From assembly GCF_014230055.1 (NCBI RefSeq), contig NZ_JACHVA010000028.1, positions 1-35,014 on the forward strand: a stretch of DNA of 35,014 nt, read 5' to 3'. Positions 1 to 8,860 of this stretch are shown piece after piece. Under the pieces are notes generated by a model. That model saw only the letters and a list, made by a program, of their open reading frames with translations, ran no database searches and was not told the origin of the DNA. The first letter of the stretch is position 1, and each line of letters opens with the position of its first letter. The stretch comes from Puniceicoccus vermicola (lineage in GTDB: Bacteria > Verrucomicrobiota > Verrucomicrobiia > Opitutales > Puniceicoccaceae). A program made the position numbers and the translations under genes.

Positions 1-563
1 GAGAGCTCCTTTTCGCTGCGACCGGGCCTGACCTCGAAGACCCGATTGTTGCCGAGGTCGCAGAAGGTGGTGCAAAAGCGGTTCTTTTTGCCCAGGGTAT
101 GCTCGTCGATTCCGAGCATCCGGGGGCAATCCCGGTTGGAACGTTTGCGCACCTCCAGCTCGGTGTGCTGGTGATAAATCCGTTCGACCGTAGCCTGCCC
201 GATTCGCTCCCTCTTGGCCAAAGTGCTCGCGCAGATCCCGTCTTCGTGGCGCTGGTGGACTTCCTTGCGAAAGAGCTCCGAGCTCTGGCGATAAGGACGG
301 ATGCCCGGAAGCGTGGGAAGGAAACTCCGCTTGCACCTCCAGCACCAGAAACGGCGGGTGTGCACCAACAAAAAAGTTGAACGAACATAACCACTTCGAT
401 GACGCACCTTCCGAAGATAACGGCCCTTACTGCGCGGCCCCGGGGCCGCGCAGTAAGGGCATCTCTCAGGCTCCCTCTCCAGAACCGCCTCCAACTCGTC
501 CAAATCCGATTTGCATCGCTGCGAGATCACTTCGTAGCCTGCTATTCCTGTTAGGTTATTCAT
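1..563 (-). CDS. ISL3-family transposase, N-terminal part (runs off left edge)
   Basis: I translated the minus strand from an ATG at 563; about 187 residues are visible before the window edge. The protein starts with a zinc-finger module (CPYC at about residues 35-38, CWRC at 73-76). A helix-turn-helix-like stretch follows around 108-130, then the start of the DDE catalytic domain with GIDEHTLGKK, where Asp152 is the likely first catalytic acid. This domain order is that of ISL3 (zinc-binding plus DDE_Tnp_ISL3) transposases, which move DNA by cut and paste. An in-frame ATG at 572 would add three residues; no good ribosome binding site distinguishes the two starts. A perfect 38-bp palindrome (423-460) sits inside the zinc-finger coding region. 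Whether the gene is intact cannot be judged, because the remaining half or more lies outside the window. Confidence 0.85.
   Translation of the reverse strand, partial: MNNLTGIAGYEVISQRCKSDLDELEAVLEREPERCPYCAAPGPRSKGRYLRKVRHRSGYVRSTFLLVHTRRFWCWRCKRSFLPTLPGIRPYRQSSELFRKEVHQRHEDGICASTLAKRERIGQATVERIYHQHTELEVRKRSNRDCPRMLGIDEHTLGKKNRFCTTFCDLGNNRVFEVRPGRSEKEL
423..460. repeat. Perfect 38-bp palindrome inside transposase gene
   Basis: Positions 423-460 are their own reverse complement with no spacer. The centre is between 441 and 442, and the outermost pair is G423-C460. The element is GC-rich at the core (GCGGCCCCGGGGCCGC) with less GC-rich flanks. It lies wholly within the zinc-finger coding part of the ISL3 transposase, between CPYC and the following basic stretch, and keeps that frame open. 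In RNA it could form a stem of up to about 17 bp. Its function is unknown. Confidence 0.9.
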
Positions 564-564
564 T

Positions 565-597
565 GGGGACATGATGGTCTTTGCCCCTCATGTCCCC
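565..597. repeat. Inverted repeat at the 5' end of the ISL3 transposase; candidate IS-end region
   Basis: GGGGACATGA at 565-574 is exactly repeated in inverse orientation at 588-597, separated by 13 bp. A second, outer inverted pair is GGTCTT at 576-581 and AAGACC at 609-614. The repeats overlap the possible start codons of the transposase. ISL3 elements usually begin with a G-rich terminal inverted repeat, so this may be one end of the element or an operator for the transposase. The other IS end is outside the window, so the boundary and target duplication cannot be checked. Confidence 0.5.
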
Positions 598-693
598 AAA
601 CTTTGAGGAAGACCGTTTCTTACGCGCCGTAGCATCACCCAGTGAAGGTCCGGCTTGGGTCCAGTCAGCCCCTCCCTTTGCAGGAGTAGGAAT

Positions 694-1143
694 CTAACGC
701 GAAAGCAGGACCTTCCCCGCCTTGGAATTGCCCGCGATCAACCGATCGGATCCACAATGAGGGCAACGTCCGTTGGAGGAGCTCTTCCGCTTCCTCGTCA
801 TCAGAATTCCGGGGACCACCAAAATGTAGCCGAGGGCCTCCCCTACTGAAATCTTTGGTTGGTCCGGTTTCTCGAGGGGGAAGCTACATTTGCCACAAAC
901 CCATTTCGGCAATCCGAATGAGTCATTTTGCGGTTCGTCTACTCCCATTTTAATCCAGTTCGGATTGTCCGCTTCTTCGGCATGGGAAGAATGAATGATG
1001 AATGACTCTTTCGCACCATCGGCCCGACGAAACGCTTCGTCCAGTGAAACAACCGATTCCGAGACTTCACCATCGACTTCAACCCACCACTCATCCGGCG
1101 AATGGGTTCTGATCGCCCAGACGCGCAGTTCGTTCTTTTTCAT
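694..1143 (-). CDS. Small zinc-ribbon protein of unknown function
   Basis: This is a 149-residue soluble protein. The N-terminal half (1-60) reads as a small alpha/beta region (VWAIRTHSPDEWWVEVDGE). The second half carries a CGKC at about 82-85 and a CPHCGSD near 126-132, spaced like a four-cysteine zinc ribbon with a long insertion. The insertion contains a hydrophobic stretch (ALGYILVVPGILM). The start is supported by an unusually good Shine-Dalgarno sequence, AAGGAAG, three bases before the ATG on the minus strand. It stands alone between the IS fragment and the outer-membrane protein gene. I do not recognise a named family. Confidence 0.75.
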   Translation of the reverse strand: MKKNELRVWAIRTHSPDEWWVEVDGEVSESVVSLDEAFRRADGAKESFIIHSSHAEEADNPNWIKMGVDEPQNDSFGLPKWVCGKCSFPLEKPDQPKISVGEALGYILVVPGILMTRKRKSSSNGRCPHCGSDRLIAGNSKAGKVLLSR

Positions 1144-1346
1144 GGTCTTCCTTGGGGTTAGGGGTTTCCGACCGTCGCCATTCAGAAAATTGGGGTTTCC
1201 TGAAAACCAACAACGGCCTGCTTGATCTGCGCTTTGAGCTTACCTTCCTCTTAGCGAAGAGACCAGAAAAATCGGAGGGACTCGCATGGGTATAAGGCCA
1301 CCTGAACAAGAGTATTCAACACCGGCCAGCCTGGCCGCCTGGAGGA

Positions 1347-2360
1347 TCAGAACTCGTATTGCAGAATCAGGCTCCAGCCAGTCACGTCCGGGCCGAAGAT
1401 CAGCTTGCCGCCGAGCTGCAGAGACTGAATCGGCCAACCCAACCGGGAGATATCCGTTTTCACGGCTGCCCCATAGTCCGTAAAACTGCTGAATCCCAGA
1501 GCATTGCCAGCTGGCCCGAAGAAAGCCGAGCCTCCCACCGACAAGACGAGTTTCAGGGGAAAATCATTCAAACTGATGGGGGTGTCATGCACGGTCTCAT
1601 AGTTCAACGCGACCGTTACCGCTTCACTGGAGAAGGAAATCCGGTCCTCCGTCGCATAAAAAGACTCTACATGGTTGTAGGTGATTCCAGCGTGAAGGCC
1701 GGCATCATAGGTTCGATGCTCCCATTCGTAATCCAACCACACCGAAGCCCCCAAGACCCAAGCGTAAGCGGTCCAGTCGAAATCCCTCCCCGAAAACGTC
1801 GTATCGATAATGTTTTCTGAAATCGCTCCCCGGAAGCCCGCATTGCTTTCGAGCTGAAAGGCACCAAAATTAATCCCTGGGGTCACCTTCATCCGATCTG
1901 AGACCGCAAACTCGTTTCCCGCGGTCAGAATCAGGCCAATCGCATCCCACTGCGCGTCGGCATCCTCCCCTTCCCCCTCGAAATCCACATCGTACTTCAA
2001 GGTTTCGTAGGGAATGAAGGCCTGAATAAAGGGACGCCAAGAGTCACCCTCTTCCCAAAGTGGTTTCCGGAAACTGAATCGCCCGACCGTCAAGGTTCCT
2101 GTCGCCTGCCCCCCCGAATCGATATAGTAGGTGGCGGTCGAAATATCGGGATTTCCCGCAAAGTTGATCAAGGCCGCGTAACTGGCGCCGACATCACTCG
2201 GCCCCAACTTTGAGTTCACAAAACCCGAGACATCTTCGACGACCTCACTGAAGGGATTGGTGATCTGAAAAGCCGCCTCGGCGCGGCGCAGTCCCAGTCC
2301 CCCGACAATCCAAAACAAAGAGAGGAGACCGAATGCCAAGCGCGAGAGTGAACCGAACAT
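1347..2360 (-). CDS. Outer-membrane beta-barrel protein (predicted)
   Basis: A product of about 337 residues begins with a typical signal peptide (positive SLSR, hydrophobic LAFGLLSLFWIVGGLGL, then an AEA cleavage site near residue 29). The mature part is rich in alternating aromatic and polar residues, with many short predicted strands. It ends in LQYEF, a C-terminal aromatic signature of outer-membrane barrels recognised by BamA. The open frame continues upstream, but that extension is the out-of-frame shadow of the next gene. A TTG at 2372 is an alternative start with GAGAGGAG six bases before it, which gives better translation-signal spacing than the ATG at 2360. It lies 31 bp behind a small hypothetical gene and may share the metH transcript. 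Ligand or function is not identifiable. Confidence 0.75.
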   Translation of the reverse strand: MFGSLSRLAFGLLSLFWIVGGLGLRRAEAAFQITNPFSEVVEDVSGFVNSKLGPSDVGASYAALINFAGNPDISTATYYIDSGGQATGTLTVGRFSFRKPLWEEGDSWRPFIQAFIPYETLKYDVDFEGEGEDADAQWDAIGLILTAGNEFAVSDRMKVTPGINFGAFQLESNAGFRGAISENIIDTTFSGRDFDWTAYAWVLGASVWLDYEWEHRTYDAGLHAGITYNHVESFYATEDRISFSSEAVTVALNYETVHDTPISLNDFPLKLVLSVGGSAFFGPAGNALGFSSFTDYGAAVKTDISRLGWPIQSLQLGGKLIFGPDVTGWSLILQYEF

Positions 2361-2391
2361 CGATTGACCCAAACGCCACTCCTCTCGATTT

Positions 2392-2739
2392 TCAATCCTC
2401 GTCTGCGAATCCGTATTGCTCCAGAGCGGCTGCAACAATCTCGGGCAGCGGATCGACGAATTTTCCACGCTGTGCCCCTTCCGCCGCACAACTGACGTAG
2501 CCCAGCAAACGCTCGAGAACCGGGGCTGAGGGACCCGAGGAACCCTCAATCCGCTTATCGAGGAGGATGATCGAATCGACCCATTCTTGCCAGCCATAGT
2601 CCGAAGCATCGACGCACTCGACCCAATCCTGCCAGACCTCATCCGTGCCCAGTCTTCCGTCAAACCGGCGGGCAAACGATAGAATCTGCGATTCGGAGAC
2701 TCCCCGATCACGGAGGTTTCGTGAAATTCTTTCAATCAT
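2392..2739 (-). CDS. Small hypothetical protein downstream of metH
   Basis: This is a 115-residue acidic, helical protein with no signal peptide and no membrane segment. It starts MIERISRNLRDRG and ends EQYGFADED. It begins 33 bp after the metH stop and ends 31 bp before the outer-membrane protein start, so it may be co-transcribed with metH. A longer in-frame start exists upstream (2838), but it would overlap the end of metH by 67 bp and add low-complexity basic sequence, so the ATG at 2739 is preferred. I recognise no family. It could be a lineage-specific protein. Confidence 0.6.
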   Translation of the reverse strand: MIERISRNLRDRGVSESQILSFARRFDGRLGTDEVWQDWVECVDASDYGWQEWVDSIILLDKRIEGSSGPSAPVLERLLGYVSCAAEGAQRGKFVDPLPEIVAAALEQYGFADED

Positions 2740-2771
2740 GTGATTTAGGTCCCGTGAAAAATGCCGCGAAC

Positions 2772-5700
2772 TTACCCTGCAGCGGTTGCGATTGCCTCCG
2801 GCTCGAAAGCCAGATCCGACTGGAGCCACTTTTCGCACTCCTCAATGCTCATACCCTTTCGTGAAGCATAGTCCTCGATCTGATCTCGAGCGATTCGACC
2901 AACCCCGAAATATCGGGCCTCCGGGTGGGCAAAATAGAGGCCGGAGACCGAACTGGGGGGATTCATAGCGTAGCTGGTCGTCAGCGAAACTCCGATCTTC
3001 TTTTCCACTTCGAGCAGATCCCAAATCCCCTGCTTCTCCGTGTGGTCGGGAGCGGAAGGATACCCGGCAGCAGGACGGATGCTGCGGTAGCGTTCCTTAA
3101 TCATCCAATCGACATGAGGATTCACCGCACCGCGATCCGCCGACAACCGTTCCCCGAAGCGAAAGCCTTCCTCGCGCCCAAATCCCCAATTATCCCGCAC
3201 CTTTTTATGGCAGAACTCCGAAAGACCTTCGGCAAAACGATCAGCCAGCGCTTGAATCAAGATCGCCGTGTAGTCGTCTCCACTCTGTTTGAACGAAGCG
3301 GCGTAATCCTCGATCTCCTGGCCCGCCGTGCAGGCAAATGCCCCGACGTAGTCGATCTTGCCCGAAGTCTTCGGGGCAACGAAATCGGCCAGCGAGAGAT
3401 ACGGCTCATCGGCCGAGCTTTTTTCCTTCTGCTGACGCAGGAAACGAAAGGTATCCAGAACCGTCTTCCGCGAAGCGTCGCCATAGATCTCCACATCGTC
3501 TCCAATCGAATTCGCCGGCCACAATCCGAGGATTCCCCGGAGATGGACCCGCTTTCCGCTTACCAGATCATCGAGGATCCGGCGGGCATCGTCATAGAGC
3601 TTCGTGGCTTCCTCGCCACGCTGATGGTGAGTCAAGATCTTGGGAAAACTCCCGCGCATCTGCCAGGCATGGAAAAAGGGAGACCAGTCAAAATATTCAA
3701 TCACCTCTTCCGGCGAAATCGACTCGAGCAACTCCGTCCCCACCGTTTCGGGGACCAGCGGTTCATACGAATCCCAATCAGGCGAGAACGCCCGCTCCCG
3801 CGCTTCCACCAGAGGCACATATTTTGCCGAAGTCGCCGCCCCGGCCGCATGACGCTCGCGCGCCTTTTGGTGGGAGTCTTCCAGATCGATCAGGTACTGC
3901 TCCCTCGTCTTCTCGTTGGTCAAATGATTGCAGACCTCGGTGACGAGCGAGGCATCGCTCACATGAATCACAGGCCCGCTGTAGTGCGGTGCGATCTTAA
4001 TGGCGGTATGGGCTTTCGAGGTCGTCGCACCCCCGACCAAAATCGGCACGTTCATTCCCCGTTTCTCCATCTCCTTCGCGTTGGTGATCATCTCATCGAG
4101 CGAGGGCGTGATCAGACCGGACATCCCGATGAAGTCCGCGTTGTGCTCTCTCGCCGCATCGAGAATTTTGTCGAGCTCACACATCACTCCAAGGTCGACC
4201 ACCTTGTAGCCGTTGCACCCGAGGACCACTCCGACGATGTTTTTCCCGATGTCGTGCACATCGCCCCGAACGGTCGCGATGACAAAGGTTCCCGCCGAGC
4301 TGGAATCCTTTTTCTCCTCCTCCATGTAAGGGAGAAGATAGGCCACGGCCTTTTTCATGACCCGCGCACTCTTGACCACTTGAGGGAGAAACATCTTCCC
4401 CTCGCCGAAGAGCTTCCCAACGACCTTCATGCCGTCCATGAGCGGGCCCTCGATCACGTCGAGCGGACGGTCCAGCTTCTGCCGAGCCTCCTCGGTATCC
4501 TCCTCAATATGGCTCGCGATTCCGCGAACCAAGGCGTGCTCGATGCGTTTGCCCAAGTCTTGGGAACGCCAATCGCCTACCCCTTCAGCTTTTTTTTTTA
4601 CCGAATCTCCGGCAGGCACGGCTCCTTCGCCCCCTAGGAGGAATTTCTCGAGAATCTCCGGGTTCTTTTCACGGGAAGCTCGTTCGAAGAGCTCTTGCAA
4701 CACCTTCATCCCGCGAACCATGGCCGCACTCACCCGCTCTTCGGGACTCCCGCCAGCGCGGCCTTCCTTGATCGCCTCCGCATGCTCGATGAGCCGCTCG
4801 GTCGATTCAGGATTGCGGTTGAGGATGACATCGTCGACCAAGGTCTTCAGCGGCTCCTCGATCTTGTCGTAATCCATCAAGAGACCGGGATTCACGATCG
4901 CCATGTCGAGGCCAGCCTTTTGCGCGTGATGGAGGAATGATGCGTGCATCGCCTCCCGCACAGGATTGTTGCCACGGAAGGAGAACGAAACGTTCGAGAG
5001 ACCTCCACTGGTCAAGCAACCCGGGCAGCGCTTCTTCACTTCACGGACGGCCTCGATGAAGTTCACGGCATACGGGTTATGCTCCTCCATCCCGGTCGCG
5101 ACCGTGAGGATATTGAGGTCAAAAATGACGTCCTGAGGCTCGAATCCAACTTCCTCTGTGAGGATCCGGAATGAGCGCTCGGCGATTTCCACTTTGCCCT
5201 CCACCGAGACGGCCTGACCGTTCTCATCGAAAGCCATCACCACTGCGGCCGCACCGTAGCGAAGGATCTTCTGGGCCTGTTTGCGGAAAGCGTCTTCGCC
5301 CTCTTTCAGGCTAATCGAGTTCACGATTGGCTTGCCCTGCACACACTGCAGCCCCGCCTCGATCACCGACCACTTGGAACTGTCGATCATGAACGGCACC
5401 CGGGAGATATCCGGCTCGGAACCCAGCAGGTTGAGGAACTTGCGCATGCACTCCTCCCCTTCGAGCATGCCCTCGTCAAAGTTCACGTCCAATACGTGAG
5501 CGCCCTTCTCAATCTGAGAACTGGCAACCGTCAGCGCGCCCTCAAAATCTCCGGCTTTGATCAACTTCTTGAAGCGCGGAGAACCGGTCACATTTGCCCG
5601 TTCCCCCACCATCAGGAATCCTTCACCGGACCCGTCAAAATTCATCGGCTCCAATCCGCTCAATCGCAGACAACGCGTAATCTCTGGAACCACCCGTGGC

Positions 5701-6713
5701 GGAAACTCGGAAACTTCTTCCACCACCGCAGCGATGTGATCCGGAGTCGTTCCGCAGCATCCCCCGACGAGATTGACCAGCCCCTCGGTGGCAAAGCCCG
5801 CCAGCGCACTTCCCGTATGCTCCGGCGTTTCGTCATATCCGGTATCACTCAGAGGATTCGGCAAGCCCGCATTAGGATAAACGTGAACATAGGTATCCGC
5901 GACCCGCGAAAGTTCCTGCAGAAATGGCTTCATCAAATCCGCGCCGAGAGCACAGTTGAGACCCACGCAGAATGGCTTTGCATGCCGAACCGAATTCCAG
6001 AACGCCTCCACCGTCTGGCCGGACAAGGTCCGCCCGGACTGGTCCGTAATCGTCACCGACAGGATCACGGGGATCCGCTCGTTTCGCTCCTCGAAGAGAT
6101 CTTCAATCGCGTGGATCGAAGCTTTGAGATTCAGAGTATCGAAAGTCGTCTCCGGCAGGAGTAGATCCGCCCCCGCCTCGACGAGGCTCTTTGCCTGCTC
6201 ATAGTAAGCCGTCCGCAGTTGCTCGTAGGTGACGGCCCGGTATTCCGGACGGTTCACATCTGGAGAGAGCGAGGCCGTCCGGTTCGTCGGCCCCATCGCT
6301 CCCGCAACGAAAAGCTGACGCCCCTCGCGAGCCGAAATCTCATCAGCCACCTTGCGGGCCAACCGCACCGAGTCCCGGTTGATCCGATCCACCCAACTCT
6401 CGAGACCGTAATCCGCCTGGGCGATAGTCGTTCCACTGAAAGTGTTCGTCTCGACGATGTCCGAACCCGCTTCAAAAAATTTCCGGTGGATGTCTTCGAT
6501 GATCTCCGGACGCGTAATGCTGAGCAGATCGTTGTTCCCCTTCAAATCTCCCGGGACATCCTTCAGATCCTCATTGCGAAAGTCTTCCTCCGTCAGATTG
6601 TGACGCTGAATCATGGTGCCCATCGCTCCGTCCAAAAAGGCGATGCGCTTCTGAAAAATTTCCCGCAACTGCCCAAAGGACGCGGATTCGGGAATCTGTT
6701 TCTGCTTCGACAT
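2772..6713 (-). CDS. metH: Methionine synthase, cobalamin-dependent
   Basis: MetH transfers a methyl group from 5-methyltetrahydrofolate via cobalamin to homocysteine, giving methionine in the cytoplasm. All modules are visible. The homocysteine methyltransferase domain begins [13 protein letters not shown] and has zinc-ligand cysteines in GLNCALG and GGCCGTTP. The pterin-binding domain starts at [14 protein letters not shown]. The cobalamin cap and binding domain has [11 protein letters not shown] with the axial histidine near residue 820. The C-terminal AdoMet reactivation domain ends the protein. Length is about 1313 aa, against 1227 in E. coli. The excess includes a linker of roughly 50 residues between the folate and B12 modules that contains an A10 run (see 4590-4599). 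An ATG at 6731 would add six residues (MPTFCL); MSKQKQ at 6713 looks more natural. Neither has a Shine-Dalgarno sequence. Confidence 0.97.
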   Translation of the reverse strand: MSKQKQIPESASFGQLREIFQKRIAFLDGAMGTMIQRHNLTEEDFRNEDLKDVPGDLKGNNDLLSITRPEIIEDIHRKFFEAGSDIVETNTFSGTTIAQADYGLESWVDRINRDSVRLARKVADEISAREGRQLFVAGAMGPTNRTASLSPDVNRPEYRAVTYEQLRTAYYEQAKSLVEAGADLLLPETTFDTLNLKASIHAIEDLFEERNERIPVILSVTITDQSGRTLSGQTVEAFWNSVRHAKPFCVGLNCALGADLMKPFLQELSRVADTYVHVYPNAGLPNPLSDTGYDETPEHTGSALAGFATEGLVNLVGGCCGTTPDHIAAVVEEVSEFPPRVVPEITRCLRLSGLEPMNFDGSGEGFLMVGERANVTGSPRFKKLIKAGDFEGALTVASSQIEKGAHVLDVNFDEGMLEGEECMRKFLNLLGSEPDISRVPFMIDSSKWSVIEAGLQCVQGKPIVNSISLKEGEDAFRKQAQKILRYGAAAVVMAFDENGQAVSVEGKVEIAERSFRILTEEVGFEPQDVIFDLNILTVATGMEEHNPYAVNFIEAVREVKKRCPGCLTSGGLSNVSFSFRGNNPVREAMHASFLHHAQKAGLDMAIVNPGLLMDYDKIEEPLKTLVDDVILNRNPESTERLIEHAEAIKEGRAGGSPEERVSAAMVRGMKVLQELFERASREKNPEILEKFLLGGEGAVPAGDSVKKKAEGVGDWRSQDLGKRIEHALVRGIASHIEEDTEEARQKLDRPLDVIEGPLMDGMKVVGKLFGEGKMFLPQVVKSARVMKKAVAYLLPYMEEEKKDSSSAGTFVIATVRGDVHDIGKNIVGVVLGCNGYKVVDLGVMCELDKILDAAREHNADFIGMSGLITPSLDEMITNAKEMEKRGMNVPILVGGATTSKAHTAIKIAPHYSGPVIHVSDASLVTEVCNHLTNEKTREQYLIDLEDSHQKARERHAAGAATSAKYVPLVEARERAFSPDWDSYEPLVPETVGTELLESISPEEVIEYFDWSPFFHAWQMRGSFPKILTHHQRGEEATKLYDDARRILDDLVSGKRVHLRGILGLWPANSIGDDVEIYGDASRKTVLDTFRFLRQQKEKSSADEPYLSLADFVAPKTSGKIDYVGAFACTAGQEIEDYAASFKQSGDDYTAILIQALADRFAEGLSEFCHKKVRDNWGFGREEGFRFGERLSADRGAVNPHVDWMIKERYRSIRPAAGYPSAPDHTEKQGIWDLLEVEKKIGVSLTTSYAMNPPSSVSGLYFAHPEARYFGVGRIARDQIEDYASRKGMSIEECEKWLQSDLAFEPEAIATAAG
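4590..4599 (-). other. A10 homopolymer in metH (possible slippage site)
   Basis: On the coding strand metH has ten consecutive A encoding VKKKAEG, at about residue 705-711, inside the linker between the folate and cobalamin modules. One A lost leads to a stop (TAG) four codons after the run. One A gained leads to a stop (TGA) directly after the next codon. Both slippage directions therefore give a product of about 700 residues with only the homocysteine and folate domains. That slippage happens is inference. Confidence 0.5.
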
Positions 6714-6785
6714 GAGACAAAAAGTAGGCATTTCCCAAGAGGGATCAACTATTAATCCATCAACGAATCAGGATTTATTGATATG

Positions 6786-6822
6786 TTGCATGACGCCCTC
6801 TTTCGGAAAAGATGCCATGCAA
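6786..6822 (-). promoter_or_regulatory. Hairpin in the metH upstream region
   Basis: TTGCATG at 6786-6792 pairs perfectly with CATGCAA at 6816-6822. An inner stem of five pairs (TCTTT/AAAGA on the minus strand) encloses a TCCG loop. It lies 73-109 bp before the metH start. If the metH transcript begins further upstream, this is a structured leader. No T tract follows, so it is not a simple terminator. I looked for the conserved cores of SAM (S-box), SAH and cobalamin riboswitches and did not find them. Between this hairpin and the gene at 7005 lies a further GCGGAAT/ATTCCGC palindrome at 6917-6932. Confidence 0.4.
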
Positions 6823-7004
6823 CCACAGGTACGGTGAATATTCTCATGAGTCTTGCGGATTCTCTCACTGAAACCTCCTTCACGGCTAACCTCCCCAAAC
6901 GCCTCCCCCGGACCGCGGAATTCATTCCGCCCCGCATGCCTCACGGCTCCCCTCCCTTCTCCTTCTCGTTGCCTTCACGCAAAAATCGATTACCATTTTG
7001 AATC

Positions 7005-7634
7005 GTGATCACGAAACGACTCGTCTTCCTCACCCTAATCCTCGGGATCAGCGGGCTGACCGCAGCGCCGCGTAAGGTCGTTTCCATCACCAACACCGAA
7101 GGAGTTACGATTGAGGCCGAAATCATTTCGGTTGTCCGATCGAAGAATGACGTCTCCTGGCTCTGCTTTCGAAAACCTAAAGGCAAAGACTTCTACCTCT
7201 ATCCCTTTGCCTCCCTGACCCGTTCCTCCCTCGACCTCCTCTCCACGACCTTTCAGGGAAATGAACTCGTCGTCGTTGACGGATTGACGGGGCCCCAGCT
7301 CGACATGCTCGACGAATATCTCGCAGCGAGCCCCCGGGAACGACTCGTCCTCGAAGTGCAGGATGCCCGAAAGCGGGAACGCCTCCTCTCTCGAGAGTGG
7401 AAAAGACTGCAAAACCAAACTTGGCAAATCCAACAACAGCTCGCAGGAATTCAAGATCCCCAGCATAGAGTGCGCGTCGCCGCTCTCTTCCAGCAATCCC
7501 TGCGCGCCCGCGACCGCACCGGCAAACGCCTCGTCCTCCTCCAAGCCGAAATCCGCCGCATGGAAGAACGCATCGATCTGCTCAAGAGCATGGGAGTCCC
7601 CATCGAAGACGACCCATTCGCGGATTCAAACTGA
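7005..7634 (+). CDS. Secreted or periplasmic coiled-coil protein of unknown function
   Basis: A 209-residue protein starts at a GTG (7005). A clear signal peptide (basic ITKR, hydrophobic LVFLTLILGISG, AAP cleavage region) is followed by a domain of about 90 residues rich in short beta strands (KVVSITNTEGVTIEAEI). That opening resembles the SH3-like segments often found at the N terminus of Verrucomicrobial exported proteins. Residues about 110-195 are charged and helical (ARKRERLLSREWKRLQ, RRMEERIDLLKSMG), consistent with a coiled coil. It ends in acidic DDPFADSN. It is a single-gene unit before a large palindrome at 7680. The specific function is not recognisable. Confidence 0.7.
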   Translation: MITKRLVFLTLILGISGLTAAPRKVVSITNTEGVTIEAEIISVVRSKNDVSWLCFRKPKGKDFYLYPFASLTRSSLDLLSTTFQGNELVVVDGLTGPQLDMLDEYLAASPRERLVLEVQDARKRERLLSREWKRLQNQTWQIQQQLAGIQDPQHRVRVAALFQQSLRARDRTGKRLVLLQAEIRRMEERIDLLKSMGVPIEDDPFADSN

Positions 7635-7679
7635 GCAGCCCCCCCTTCCAACCAACTCGTTTCAGCTGAAGTCAATTTA

Positions 7680-7696
7680 AATTAACCTGGTTAATT
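7680..7696. promoter_or_regulatory. 17-bp palindrome upstream of D-lactate dehydrogenase (candidate operator)
   Basis: AATTAACC-T-GGTTAATT is a perfect inverted repeat centred on 7688. With a one-base offset it extends outward through TCAATT (7672-7677) and AATTGA (7697-7702). It sits about 105 bp before the ldhA start, and a TTGACA -35-like hexamer begins at 7699. No convincing -10 follows at 17 bp. The symmetry suggests a dimeric regulator binding site, but the regulator is unknown. Confidence 0.45.
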
Positions 7697-7801
7697 AATT
7701 GACACGAATATTCTCCTCAAGAGTTTGGTTTGCCTTGCCACCTGGACTCCCCTTTTGCTTTGGCTGTCTCACCACATTCCGGCTCACGGAATTTTCTCTT
7801 C

Positions 7802-8785
7802 ATGAAAGTTACAGTATTCTCCACCAAGCGCTACGACCGTCGCTCGCTCACCGAGGCCAACCACGACAAACACGAGTTCACTTTTATTCAGGATCGGCTT
7901 CGCCCCGAAACGGTTGCACTGGCGACCGAGGCGGATGCGGTTTGCCCTTTCGTCCATGACATCGTTGATGAGGAAGTCATCCGAACTCTCGCCGAGAACG
8001 ACTGCCGATTGATCGCGCTCCGCTGCGCCGGCTTCAACAACGTCGACTTGGAGGCTGCCCGCAAATACGGGGTGACGGTGACCCGCGTTCCGGCCTATTC
8101 CCCCTACGCGGTCGCCGAATTTGCCGTCGGGTTGATCCTCAGCCTCAACCGCAAGATTCACCGAGCCTACTCCCGGGTGCGGGAATACGACTTCTCCATC
8201 GACGGCCTCGAAGGCTTCGACCTTCACGGGAAGACCGTCGGAATCATTGGCACTGGCAAGATTGGCGTAGTTTTCGCAGGAATCATGAAGGGCTTTGGCT
8301 GCAAGCTTCTGGCCTACGACCCCTACCCCAACGAGGAAATGAAAGCTCTTGGGGCCGAGTATGTTTCTTTGGACGATCTCTTCGCCCAGTCAGACATCAT
8401 CAGCCTGCACTGCCCGCTGATGAAACAGACCCACCACATCATTGGAGCCGAAGCTCTCCCGAAGCTCAAGAAGGGTGTGATGATCATCAACACCAGTCGT
8501 GGTGGTCTCATCGATGCCGATGCCGCCATCGAAGGCGTCAAAGAGCGCATCATCGGCGCCTTGGGCCTCGATGTCTATGAAGAGGAGGAAGGCATATTTT
8601 TCGAGGACCACTCCGAGGGAATCATGGACGATGACCGACTGCTGCGACTCACCTCCTTTCCCAATGTCTTGATCACGAGCCACCAGGCCTTTTTCACCCG
8701 GGATGCCTTGGCCAACATCGCGGATGTGACCATCCGCAACCTCGACCAGTTTGAGGAAGACGGGAAGTGCGAATTTAGCCTCTGA
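7802..8785 (+). CDS. ldhA: D-lactate dehydrogenase (2-hydroxyacid dehydrogenase family)
   Basis: This NAD-dependent enzyme reduces pyruvate to D-lactate in fermentative metabolism. It has 327 residues, close to E. coli LdhA (329). The N-terminal substrate domain is followed by the Rossmann motif GIIGTGKIG (148-156). The catalytic residues are Arg233 in NTSRGGLID, a glutamate in DVYEEE (about 262) and His294 in TSHQAFFT. The segment FEDHSEGIMDDDRLLRL is typical of the fermentative LdhA subgroup rather than phosphoglycerate dehydrogenases. The open frame extends upstream to 7730, but the conserved MKVTVFSTKRYD start is at 7802. No Shine-Dalgarno sequence precedes it. It is a single gene with a striking palindrome upstream. 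Confidence 0.93.
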   Translation: MKVTVFSTKRYDRRSLTEANHDKHEFTFIQDRLRPETVALATEADAVCPFVHDIVDEEVIRTLAENDCRLIALRCAGFNNVDLEAARKYGVTVTRVPAYSPYAVAEFAVGLILSLNRKIHRAYSRVREYDFSIDGLEGFDLHGKTVGIIGTGKIGVVFAGIMKGFGCKLLAYDPYPNEEMKALGAEYVSLDDLFAQSDIISLHCPLMKQTHHIIGAEALPKLKKGVMIINTSRGGLIDADAAIEGVKERIIGALGLDVYEEEEGIFFEDHSEGIMDDDRLLRLTSFPNVLITSHQAFFTRDALANIADVTIRNLDQFEEDGKCEFSL

Positions 8786-8860
8786 GGAGTGCAAACTTCA
8801 GTTGGATATCGCTGATTTTTAGCGGCTTGCGAGGATTTCCGTAGAGAATAAGACCAAGCC

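Noticed and set aside
1091-1309. 72-codon minus-strand frame upstream of the zinc-ribbon gene
   Set aside because: Overlaps the start of the better-supported gene at 694-1143, is highly basic, and has no family likeness.
2925-4637. 570-codon plus-strand frame opposite metH
   Set aside because: It is fully antisense to a conserved gene; its composition follows the metH codons and it resembles nothing.
6732-7004. SAM or cobalamin riboswitch upstream of metH
   Set aside because: No S-box core (GATGA with GGCAACC) and no B12 box were found on the metH strand.
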